Below, one piece after another: positions 1 through 5,308 of a DNA stretch of 5,804 nucleotides; positions within the stretch are counted from its first letter, which is position 1; each line of letters begins with the position of its first letter. The translations under genes were made by a program, and so were the position numbers. The stretch covers positions 1 through 5,804 of the forward strand of contig JAFQBO010000384.1 of the NCBI GenBank assembly GCA_017416665.1, in the 5' to 3' direction. The DNA is from Oscillospiraceae bacterium (lineage in GTDB: Bacteria; Bacillota; Clostridia; Oscillospirales; Ruminococcaceae). The notes under the pieces were generated by a model. The model saw only the letters and a program-made list of their open reading frames with translations, made no database searches and was not told the DNA's origin.

Positions 1-46
1 TAATTTCTGTTTATTTCACTGTAAAATTAATATCAGGCAGCGGCGT

Positions 47-65
47 GTCACGGCTTCGCCGTGAC
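47..65. repeat. Short perfect GC-rich hairpin upstream of the sigma gene
   Basis: GTCACGGC (47-54) and GCCGTGAC (58-65) form a perfect 8-bp stem around a TTC loop. No T tract follows directly on either strand; the T-rich run at 99-112 is more than 30 bases away. It may be the remnant or Rho-assisted terminator of a gene lying to the left of the window, or a copy of a dispersed palindrome. The stem is seen; the role is not known. Confidence 0.5.
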
Positions 66-111
66 TGCTCACCCTCCGAAGTCAGATCTCAAGAGAAATT
101 TTTTATTTTTT

Positions 112-140
112 TGAAACCAAACGAACTCCTGATACGTCTA
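112..140 (+). promoter_or_regulatory. ECF-type sigma factor promoter
   Basis: TGAAAC at 112-117 and CGTC at 135-138 are separated by 17 bp. This matches the -35 (TGAAAC/TGTAAC) and -10 (CGTC/CGTA) elements known for Firmicutes ECF sigma factors of the SigW/SigX/SigV type. A T-rich stretch (99-112) lies immediately upstream and could act as an UP element. Transcription would begin around 145-148, giving a leader of about 50 bases before the sigma start at 195. Its place directly in front of an ECF sigma gene indicates autoregulation. A housekeeping promoter fits less well: TTGAAA at 111-116 has its best -10 (TCTAAT, 137-142) at a 20-bp spacing. Confidence 0.75.
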
Positions 141-194
141 ATGTACAGAAAACAAAGCTTTGGTTCTGAAAATAAAAAAGGAGTGTGATTATAT

Positions 195-704
195 ATGAAA
201 GATTTGATTTCAAAGGCTAAAAAGGGCGATCCCGAGGCCTTTATAACAATTATGGAAAACTGTAAATCCGACATGTATAAAGTTGCAATCTCTATTCTGC
301 ACAACGATAACGATGCCGCTGATGCGATATCCGAAACCATCTTAAAATGCTGGAGTGAAATCGGAAAGCTTAAAAAAGAGAAATACTTCAAAACGTGGCT
401 CACAAGAATACTCATCAACAACTGCAATGACATAATACGCAAAAACAGTCATACTGTCTATGTCGAGAGCTACGACGCCATTGAACCTGCTGACAGCGAA
501 GATGTGTACAGCAAAGACGTAAAGGACTGTCTTGATGCCCTTTCGGAAAACAGTCGTCTTATAATGCTGCTTTATTACACGCAGGGATTTAAGGTAAAGG
601 AAATCGCTCAGATGCTTAATATGAACGAAAACACCGTAAAAACAAGACTTTCCCGAGCAAGAAAAGAGTTTAAGGAATCATATACGGAGGTTATGTCATT
701 ATGA
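195..704 (+). CDS. ECF-type RNA polymerase sigma factor
   Basis: This 169-residue protein has the usual ECF length and two-domain layout. Region 2 spans about residues 8-84: a region 2.2 helix (DAADAISETILKCW, 40-53) for core polymerase binding and a region 2.4 segment (YFKTWLTRI, 64-72, followed by NDIIRK) for -10 recognition. A short acidic linker (about 93-108) leads to region 4 (about 109-160), with the helix-turn-helix KVKEIAQMLNMNENTVKTRL (133-152) that reads the -35. The ATG at 195 follows AAGGAG (178-183) with an 11-base gap, slightly long. The stop overlaps the next start as ATGA, so sigma and its membrane partner are translationally coupled. The upstream ECF promoter suggests that the factor drives its own operon. 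Family assignment is secure; the ECF subgroup and the inducing signal cannot be told from the sequence. Confidence 0.95.
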   Translation: MKDLISKAKKGDPEAFITIMENCKSDMYKVAISILHNDNDAADAISETILKCWSEIGKLKKEKYFKTWLTRILINNCNDIIRKNSHTVYVESYDAIEPADSEDVYSKDVKDCLDALSENSRLIMLLYYTQGFKVKEIAQMLNMNENTVKTRLSRARKEFKESYTEVMSL

Positions 705-2392
705 AAGAGAAAATAATTTTTAATGAAAAAATCGATATTCCCGATATTGTAAACGATAAATGCAACATGGCTTACGAACAGATAAGAAACGATGCTGTAA
801 ATGCTCCGAAGAAAATCCATCACAAGAAAAAGGCGACCGTTATAACTATCGCTGTTGCGGCGGCTCTTGCATGCGGTGTACCTGTTGCGGCAAGCTATTT
901 CAAGAGTGCATTTAGTTTTGTAAGTCAGGAAGTTTATACAAAAAATCCTGCAATGAAGATAGACCTTTCCCCATATGCCAAAGATGTAAACAAAAGTTCT
1001 GCACAGACAATTGCTGATATTACAATGCAGAGCGTTTACTGTGATGGTGAAAATCTGTCTGTTGCTCTTGCATTGAAGCCAATAAATGAAGAACTCAAAA
1101 CAATGACACGTATTACTGCCTATATCACAACAACTCTTAATGATACACGTATTAAAACCGATCCCGGAGAAATGCAGAGTACAGTTCCAATAAATTTTTA
1201 TGCTTCTGATGATGGTACATTTTATGCTATTCAGAATTATCAGCAATTATCAGTTAAGGAAAATTCTGCACTTGAGCTACAAATTTCAAGCCTTAAAGGC
1301 TTTGATGACAAACATGTTACATGGGTTCCTGATAATCCAAATGATTTTTATAGAAGTGGGGGATATATGCCGGCTGAAACTGATGTATTCAGCGACAAAT
1401 TCAGCTTTGAGGCTACTGTAAGTCCTGACACAAGCAACAATAAGCTTTATGAAGTAAATGAAACACAGGGCGGTATTACTCTTGAAAGCGTTTTTGTAAC
1501 ACCATTTAAAACTGAAATTAAAATTTCGGGATTTGATAACAATCAGTCGTGCAGAGTACTTGACAATGATGGCAATAAACTTGAATTTGTAAACTATTAT
1601 CCCGAAGAAAATATTCAGTCACTAAGCTCACCACTGAAAACAGCCAAACAGCTGAAAATTGAGGTTTACAACCTTGATACAGACAATTTCCCTGCTGAAT
1701 ACACATTTACAGTTGATATTGAAAAAGGCTTTGCGGAAAAATATATAGTTGAATGGGACGACTCTGATATAGTCTATAATCCTCCGTTTGAAGAAATGGA
1801 AAAGCATTGGGAAGAAGAAGAAAAGAAAGAATCAGAAAAACTTGCAGAGCTTGTAAATACTATTGAAAAAGTTCCAGTTAATACTCCTGTTAATCGTAAG
1901 GAATGGTTCTGGCTAAACGAAGACGGTACTGAAACTGCTGAGATAGAAACCTCACAGAAAATTGTAGGCAGTGAAATTGATGATGTAGAAAAATACACCG
2001 ATGAAATTCGTGATGAAGCATGGGTATATATGGAAAGTATCGGTCTGACAGCTGAAAATTCAAAAATGTTGCTTATAACATACGAAATTGAAAATAAATC
2101 AGATGTGGCAGGTTCTATGTGTTTTGACGGATTTGACATGATTTATACAAAGAATTTTGAACTTATGTCAATAGAACCAAGATATATGCCTGATAAGGAA
2201 AACGGAGGAAAATCATCATATTTCTATGATTTTGAACCATACGAAACAAAAACTATCACATTTGGCTATGTAATAGCTGAAGAATACGCAGATGATGGTT
2301 TCTATGTACTCAACTATGGTGACAATGCATATTCAAACTCAATGTATCATGATGTCAAAGATGGCAATATCTCAGTAATGGAAATTGAATAA
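701..2392 (+). CDS. Probable membrane anti-sigma factor with a large extracellular sensor region (DUF4179-like)
   Basis: The 563-residue protein has a cytoplasmic N-terminus of about 40 residues, a Lys/His-rich border (KKIHHKKK, 37-44), one transmembrane helix (about 45-67) and roughly 495 external residues. This layout, together with the ATGA overlap with an ECF sigma gene, is that of DUF4179-type anti-sigma factors. The short N-terminus would hold the sigma factor and the outer part would sense the signal. The ectodomain looks beta-rich to about residue 350. A very acidic, probably helical or coiled-coil stretch (about 362-390, with HWEEEEKKESEK) follows. A C-terminal immunoglobulin-like part (about 400-563) carries LLITYEIENKS and a FEPYETKTITFGYV strand pair resembling DUF4352-type modules. 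GGAGG (686-690) lies 10 bases before the ATG. No zinc-binding HxxxCxxC motif is visible in the head. The membrane topology is seen; the anti-sigma role is inferred from family and context, and the domain names are from memory. Confidence 0.8.
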   Translation: MKEKIIFNEKIDIPDIVNDKCNMAYEQIRNDAVNAPKKIHHKKKATVITIAVAAALACGVPVAASYFKSAFSFVSQEVYTKNPAMKIDLSPYAKDVNKSSAQTIADITMQSVYCDGENLSVALALKPINEELKTMTRITAYITTTLNDTRIKTDPGEMQSTVPINFYASDDGTFYAIQNYQQLSVKENSALELQISSLKGFDDKHVTWVPDNPNDFYRSGGYMPAETDVFSDKFSFEATVSPDTSNNKLYEVNETQGGITLESVFVTPFKTEIKISGFDNNQSCRVLDNDGNKLEFVNYYPEENIQSLSSPLKTAKQLKIEVYNLDTDNFPAEYTFTVDIEKGFAEKYIVEWDDSDIVYNPPFEEMEKHWEEEEKKESEKLAELVNTIEKVPVNTPVNRKEWFWLNEDGTETAEIETSQKIVGSEIDDVEKYTDEIRDEAWVYMESIGLTAENSKMLLITYEIENKSDVAGSMCFDGFDMIYTKNFELMSIEPRYMPDKENGGKSSYFYDFEPYETKTITFGYVIAEEYADDGFYVLNYGDNAYSNSMYHDVKDGNISVMEIE

Positions 2393-2424
2393 GCCTATCC
2401 CTCTACCATCTTTATAAATAACAG

Positions 2425-2458
2425 AAACCCCGTATTTTCAACGAAATACGGGGTTTTT
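2425..2458 (+). terminator. Intrinsic terminator of the sigma/anti-sigma operon
   Basis: A perfect 13-bp stem (AAACCCCGTATTT, 2425-2437, with AAATACGGGGTTT, 2444-2456) around a 6-base loop ends in a T run (2454-2458) and lies 33 bases after the anti-sigma stop. Read on the other strand, the stem is followed by TTTCTGTTATTT, so it may also end the rubredoxin transcript, whose stop codon is at 2481-2483. Confidence 0.93.
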
Positions 2459-2480
2459 GTAATCTGTTAAAATTCACATT

Positions 2481-2642
2481 TTATTCCTGTTCACTGAACA
2501 TATCCTTGCCTACTGAACAAAGAGGACATTCAAAATCATCAGGTAAATCCTCAAACTTTGTGCCCGGAGCAATACCCATTTCAGGTGCACCGGCCTCCTC
2601 GTCATAAACCCATCCGCAAGCATCACATACATACTTTTTCAA
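2481..2642 (-). CDS. Rubredoxin
   Basis: The product is a 53-residue rubredoxin, a small cytoplasmic electron carrier with a single iron held by four cysteines. Ligands are Cys6 and Cys9 (CDAC) and Cys39 and Cys42 (CPLC). The family's central signature GIAPGT and EDLPDD is intact at residues 23-36. Two small departures from the commonest sequence are visible: Phe37 where Trp is usual after DD, and Ser43 where Gly usually follows the second cysteine pair. The start is TTG at 2642: it gives the family's normal N-terminus (MKKYVC) and length (52-54) and follows a near-perfect AGGAGGT with a 6-base gap. An ATG at 2669 in the same frame would place that ribosome binding site inside the coding region. 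In anaerobes rubredoxins typically donate electrons to oxygen- or peroxide-scavenging enzymes; no partner is in the window. It lies 66 bases after the second sortase gene. Confidence 0.96.
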   Translation of the reverse strand: MKKYVCDACGWVYDEEAGAPEMGIAPGTKFEDLPDDFECPLCSVGKDMFSEQE

Positions 2643-2648
2643 ACAAAC

Positions 2649-2658
2649 ACCTCCTTTT
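2649..2658 (-). promoter_or_regulatory. Strong ribosome binding site fixing the TTG start of rubredoxin
   Basis: AAAAGGAGGT on the minus strand is nearly fully complementary to the 16S anti-Shine-Dalgarno sequence. It sits 6 bases before TTG (2642-2640), which decides the start. Confidence 0.9.
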
Positions 2659-2663
2659 GTTTT

Positions 2664-2711
2664 AGGCAATACCGTGCAAGGATTGAAATCGTTCTTTGTA
2701 CGGTGTTGCCT
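2664..2711. promoter_or_regulatory. Imperfect 16-bp inverted repeat in the rubredoxin leader
   Basis: AGGCAATACCGTGCAA (2664-2679) faces TTGTACGGTGTTGCCT (2696-2711) across a 16-base loop. Read as plus-strand RNA, all 16 pairs form, two of them G:U. Read as minus-strand RNA, in the direction of rubredoxin, those two pairs become A:C mismatches. The repeat ends only 5 bases before the rubredoxin Shine-Dalgarno tract, and its far edge lies next to a minus-strand TATAAT. It could be a protein-binding operator over the start of transcription, a 5' stabilising hairpin, or a weak plus-strand terminator (TTTATTATAT follows). The repeat is certain; which of these it is remains open. Confidence 0.6.
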
Positions 2712-2743
2712 TTATTATATGTCAAAAACAGATAGCTATTCAG
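2695..2743 (-). promoter_or_regulatory. Candidate rubredoxin promoter region (two possible readings)
   Basis: On the minus strand a perfect -10 (TATAAT, 2719-2714) has only a weak -35 (CTGAAT, 2743-2738) 18 bp upstream, overlapping the end of the sortase gene. Alternatively, a perfect -35 (TTGACA, 2725-2720) directly abuts that TATAAT and would pair with TACAAA (2700-2695) at a 19-bp spacing, which puts the -10 inside the inverted repeat. Either way rubredoxin probably has its own promoter as well as possible read-through from the pilus genes, since no minus-strand T-tailed terminator separates them. Confidence 0.5.
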
Positions 2744-3410
2744 ACAGATTTTCAACCTGTACTGCTCTTACAGTAATTCTGTTTCTGCCGTCAAGAGTAC
2801 ATGTAAAAAGCGATAAGTCCCAGCTGTCCTGAGAACCTGCAACCATAGCCTGTGCATCAGTACCGCTGATTATCTCGGTATTTGTCACCTGATACTCGTA
2901 GACATTTCCATCAACATCAGTGTAATAAACCGTATCACCACAAACAAGACTGTCTATATTTCTGAAATGTGAACTGTAATTATGTGCGGCAATTATAAGA
3001 TCACCAGTAGGAGCAGAGCCGTTATACACGCACGGAGCCCACGACATAACGCTTTCATTCAGTTCACCTGCAACAGGAAGTTCAAGATTAAGCGACGGCA
3101 AAGTAATAAAGCCGACATAGTTTATCCCCTGCACTTCCCTGTTATTCACCTGCTGAGAAGTATCGGAAAATGCATCACTCAATATAGCATTACCGGACTG
3201 AATTTGTTCAAAAATTTCAGTTTCCTTCTGAAAATTATTTTCCTGCGAATTGACAACAGGAGTAATATCGTTTTTAAGCTGTTCAAGGACATTCTGAGCC
3301 TTTTCACCACTTTTTCTGTCCTCAGAGATATTATACAAACACAGGAACAATGCCGACAGAATCAGCACTGTTCCCGTTAAAATCAAAGCAAAAGAACTTT
3401 TATTTTTCAT
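2736..3410 (-). CDS. Sortase, second of the pilus locus (single N-terminal membrane anchor)
   Basis: This 224-residue transpeptidase has one N-terminal transmembrane helix (about 7-27), a polar, probably helical stalk (about 28-90) and a sortase beta-barrel (about 95-220). The catalytic triad is visible: His143 in AAHNYSSHF, Cys204 in LFTCTLDG and Arg211 in GRNRITVRA. Unlike the upstream sortase it has no C-terminal membrane helix and no recognisable lid, so it does not look like a class C pilin polymerase. By context it is a candidate for joining the finished pilus to the cell wall or for handling the LPQTG pilin encoded just before it. Exact class (B-, D- or E-like) cannot be settled by eye. 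The ATG at 3410 overlaps the pilin gene's last 11 bases and has only a weak AGG upstream, so its translation probably depends on coupling. It is the last sortase gene of the cluster. Confidence 0.88.
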   Translation of the reverse strand: MKNKSSFALILTGTVLILSALFLCLYNISEDRKSGEKAQNVLEQLKNDITPVVNSQENNFQKETEIFEQIQSGNAILSDAFSDTSQQVNNREVQGINYVGFITLPSLNLELPVAGELNESVMSWAPCVYNGSAPTGDLIIAAHNYSSHFRNIDSLVCGDTVYYTDVDGNVYEYQVTNTEIISGTDAQAMVAGSQDSWDLSLFTCTLDGRNRITVRAVQVENLSE

Positions 3411-4311
3411 ATGTTTTACCTGTTTTTATCTTAATTCTCAAACCTACAACAATGAGTACCGCACCAAGGCTTCCCATCAGAATTACAGGCCACCACAACT
3501 GTCCTGTCTGAGGTAGCGGAGGTGGTGGAGCTGTAGTTGTCGTAGTTATTACCTCAGTCGGTGGCTCTGAGCCAAAGAATGAATTTTCAATGACAAATTT
3601 ACCATTATCACTGTAATAATTTACAGAATAATCGGTCGGAACAGTCACTTCCTTAACACGCCACTGAGCATATTCCGTTGCTTCCCAGCTGTAGCTCCAT
3701 TCATTTTCTTCACTGAGTGTTACCGCTTTATAGAGATCACCATTTTTATAAATCTCAATCTCAAGCGGATCATGTGACTGTTTTGAATCAAGCCACAACT
3801 TTTTCACTGTATTGCTCATGTTTATTTCCGAAAGAAGTGCGTATCTGATTTTCGGATAAACAATAAGGTCGATGTCGGGATCATCTCTTTCAAGATCTAT
3901 CTCGACAAGTACAGGAGACGGCTGGTAGAAAACCTCATCTATATTGAAAACGTGTCCGCTTACAAGATAAAGTCCTGATGGAAGTCCTGAAAATGTCAGA
4001 TAACCATATTCGTCGATATAGCCACTGAAAGAAATCGGAATTTTATCAACAATAGCATAATTTTCAAGAGTAACAGCCGCATTAACCATAGAATCTGTTG
4101 AATGTACATTCATCGTAACAGGATAGCCCGAAAATGCACCTTCAAGGTTATAGCCATCGCCCGAACGCTGTCCGACATAATAAATATCCCAGTTCATACC
4201 TGTAAGGATAGTGTCTGCTCTTTTACAGATAAGAGTGAGCGTTGCAGTCTGTTGTTCAGCGTGAACAATACCTGTACATACCGCAATAAAGATCAGTATC
4301 GCTGAAAACAC
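3400..4311 (-). CDS. Cna-B domain pilin subunit with LPQTG sorting signal (minor/accessory pilin)
   Basis: This is a secreted, wall-attached pilus subunit. Residue numbers count from a GTG at 4311, the first possible start in the open frame. Features in order: a signal-peptide hydrophobic core with likely cleavage after VHA (16-18); an N-terminal prealbumin-like pilin domain (about 20-155, with SGLPSGLYLV at 108-117); a Cna-B domain (about 166-245); a Thr/Pro linker (TTTTTAPPPP); LPQTG at 266-270; a membrane helix; and a basic tail. In the Cna-B domain Lys171 (VKKLW), Glu221 (VKEVTVP) and Asn243 (IENS) match the family's intramolecular isopeptide triad. The GTG is unlikely to be the real start: it has no ribosome binding site and loses the basic part of the signal peptide. 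See the entry at 4312-4343 for the probable lost start. The gene lies between two sortase genes, as expected for an accessory subunit. Confidence 0.88.
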   Translation of the reverse strand: MFSAILIFIAVCTGIVHAEQQTATLTLICKRADTILTGMNWDIYYVGQRSGDGYNLEGAFSGYPVTMNVHSTDSMVNAAVTLENYAIVDKIPISFSGYIDEYGYLTFSGLPSGLYLVSGHVFNIDEVFYQPSPVLVEIDLERDDPDIDLIVYPKIRYALLSEINMSNTVKKLWLDSKQSHDPLEIEIYKNGDLYKAVTLSEENEWSYSWEATEYAQWRVKEVTVPTDYSVNYYSDNGKFVIENSFFGSEPPTEVITTTTTAPPPPLPQTGQLWWPVILMGSLGAVLIVVGLRIKIKTGKTYEK

Positions 4312-4343
4312 AGCCGTTATTTTATTAATAGCCTTTTTTGCAT
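4312..4343 (-). other. Out-of-frame start of the LPQTG pilin across an A6 run
   Basis: An ATG at 4343-4341 directly abuts the class C sortase stop (TAAATG) and has GGGTGG (4359-4354) 10 bases upstream. In its own frame it gives only MQKRLLIK and a stop. The pilin frame is open back to a TGA at 4353 but contains no ATG, GTG or TTG before 4311. Adding one A to the A6 run (4339-4334) would join the ATG to the pilin as MQKKAINKITAVFSA..., a complete 29-residue signal peptide with a basic head. So the pilin start is shifted by one base, through a real one-base deletion, a sequence error, or a run that slips in replication, transcription or translation. Confidence 0.75.
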
Positions 4344-5213
4344 TTACGAGTCACCACCCTTTATCAGCTCTGAATAGTCAATTTTTCTACGCTTTTTGGT
4401 TTTACCCTTAACTGTCCAGACAACAATGAGACCGCCGAAAAGCGGCAATGCTATAAACGGTACAATCAGCATAGAATCAACTGCCGAAGCATCTGCTGTA
4501 ACATTTATATTTGTTTTGTATACTGTATCAATTCGCTTTGAACGGATAAGAAGTCTGTGAGTATTGATACCGTAAGGAGTACATGTCATAAGAGTAACAT
4601 AGTCCTTGCCCTCAACTGTCAGAAGCTTATCAATCTGATCAGGCTCAACAATAAAAATCTTTTCAACCTGATATGTCAGAATTTCATCAAGAATAGTAAT
4701 TGTAAAGGTATCACCAATCACAAGTTTATCAAGTTCACTGAAAAGCTTTGCCGACGGCAGACCTCTGTGTGCCGAAATAACGCTGTGCGTACCGGTTCCG
4801 CCAACAGGAAGTGACGTTCCCTGGAGGTGTCCCGCCGCAATATTGAGTACTTCATCGCTTGTACTGTGATATATGACAAGCTCGGAATTTATTGCAGGAA
4901 TTGTGATATACCCCATAATTCCCGTGCCTGAAATATCAAGTGTTTCTTCATATCCGTCAATTTTGCTGTAATCTGTAAAAGGCATAGGCAGACTGTCAAG
5001 ACGCTTGTTATACTCGTGTGCCTTGCGGAGAAATTCCTCAGTCTGACTTCTGTCCATTTCAGCAACAGCAGTATCATAATTTGAAATAGCCCTTGTCTGA
5101 ACCTTTGAATTCCACCAGTCACTGATTACAGGATAAAGCATTACGGAGAGTCCGACCAACAGTAAAAAAACAGGTATGACAGTAGTTAGTATTTTTTTGG
5201 TTCGTTTATTCAT
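4344..5213 (-). CDS. Class C (pilin-polymerising) sortase
   Basis: This 289-residue membrane transpeptidase would cleave the LPXTG-type signal of the neighbouring pilin and link subunits into a pilus shaft. It has an N-terminal transmembrane helix (about 8-29), a helical segment and lid region (about 40-95), a catalytic barrel (about 97-228) and a C-terminal transmembrane helix (about 247-268) with a basic tail. Two membrane helices are the class C hallmark. Catalytic residues are His149 (ISAHRGLPSAKLF), Cys211 (LMTCTPYGINTHR) and Arg220. The lid, usually marked DPF/DPW, here reads LPMPF (75-79). The start is the ATG at 5213, preceded 3 bases away by AGGGAGGGT. A longer reading from 5234 is rejected because it puts that site and the edge of a hairpin inside the gene. 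The stop directly abuts the ATG of the next gene. It lies 95 bases after the major pilin gene. Confidence 0.95.
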   Translation of the reverse strand: MNKRTKKILTTVIPVFLLLVGLSVMLYPVISDWWNSKVQTRAISNYDTAVAEMDRSQTEEFLRKAHEYNKRLDSLPMPFTDYSKIDGYEETLDISGTGIMGYITIPAINSELVIYHSTSDEVLNIAAGHLQGTSLPVGGTGTHSVISAHRGLPSAKLFSELDKLVIGDTFTITILDEILTYQVEKIFIVEPDQIDKLLTVEGKDYVTLMTCTPYGINTHRLLIRSKRIDTVYKTNINVTADASAVDSMLIVPFIALPLFGGLIVVWTVKGKTKKRRKIDYSELIKGGDS

Positions 5214-5216
5214 CAG

Positions 5217-5225
5217 ACCCTCCCT
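5217..5225 (-). promoter_or_regulatory. Ribosome binding site fixing the class C sortase start
   Basis: AGGGAGGGT on the minus strand lies 3 bases before ATG (5213-5211); the AGGGAGG core is about 5 bases away. An in-frame ATG at 5234 lies upstream of this site and has no comparable signal. Confidence 0.8.
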
Positions 5226-5229
5226 AATG

Positions 5230-5253
5230 CCCACGGTGTTTTAGCACCGTGGG
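5230..5253 (-). promoter_or_regulatory. Intercistronic hairpin between major pilin and sortase (attenuator or mRNA stabiliser)
   Basis: CCCACGGTG and CACCGTGGG form a perfect 9-bp stem around a 6-base loop, 55 bases after the pilin stop codon and just before the sortase ribosome binding site. On the minus strand GCATTAGG follows rather than a T run, so it is not a full intrinsic terminator. It would suit protection of the upstream pilin message from 3' decay or partial attenuation, giving more pilin than sortase. The stem is certain; the role is inferred from position. Confidence 0.7.
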
Positions 5254-5308
5254 GAGAAACTGTTTAAAGATTTACGCTTAGTCTCTCTTCAGGTTAAATT
5301 AATTAAAA

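Noticed and set aside
47..112. Hairpin at 47-65 plus the T-rich run at 99-112 as an intrinsic terminator
   Set aside because: The gap of more than 30 bases between stem and T run is too long for an intrinsic terminator; the T run is better placed as an UP-like element for the ECF promoter.
608..1246. Long minus-strand open frame of 212 codons, and others under the sigma/anti-sigma genes (89-442, 1518-1706, 1774-2139)
   Set aside because: They are antisense to well-supported genes, have no ribosome binding site or recognisable domains, and have low-complexity or Cys/Ile/Ser-rich composition typical of shadow frames.
2643..2669. Rubredoxin starting at the upstream ATG (62 residues)
   Set aside because: The AGGAGGT site would be inside the coding region, the start would fall within the inverted repeat, and the N-terminus would be unlike other rubredoxins; TTG at 2642 gives the usual 53 residues.
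2982..3380. Plus-strand frames under the pilus genes (2982-3380, 4102-4305, 4557-4814)
   Set aside because: These are antisense shadows of sortase and pilin genes whose catalytic and sorting motifs are intact on the minus strand.
3530..3560. Thr/Pro repeat tract in the LPQTG pilin as a variable repeat
   Set aside because: The TTTTT-A-PPPP linker uses mixed codons and is short; it is an ordinary wall-spanning linker before a sorting signal.
5214..5234. Seven-residue N-terminal extension of the class C sortase (start at 5234)
   Set aside because: It covers the AGGGAGGGT ribosome binding site and part of the hairpin stem; the ATG at 5213 fits the site and gives a normal basic signal-anchor N-terminus.
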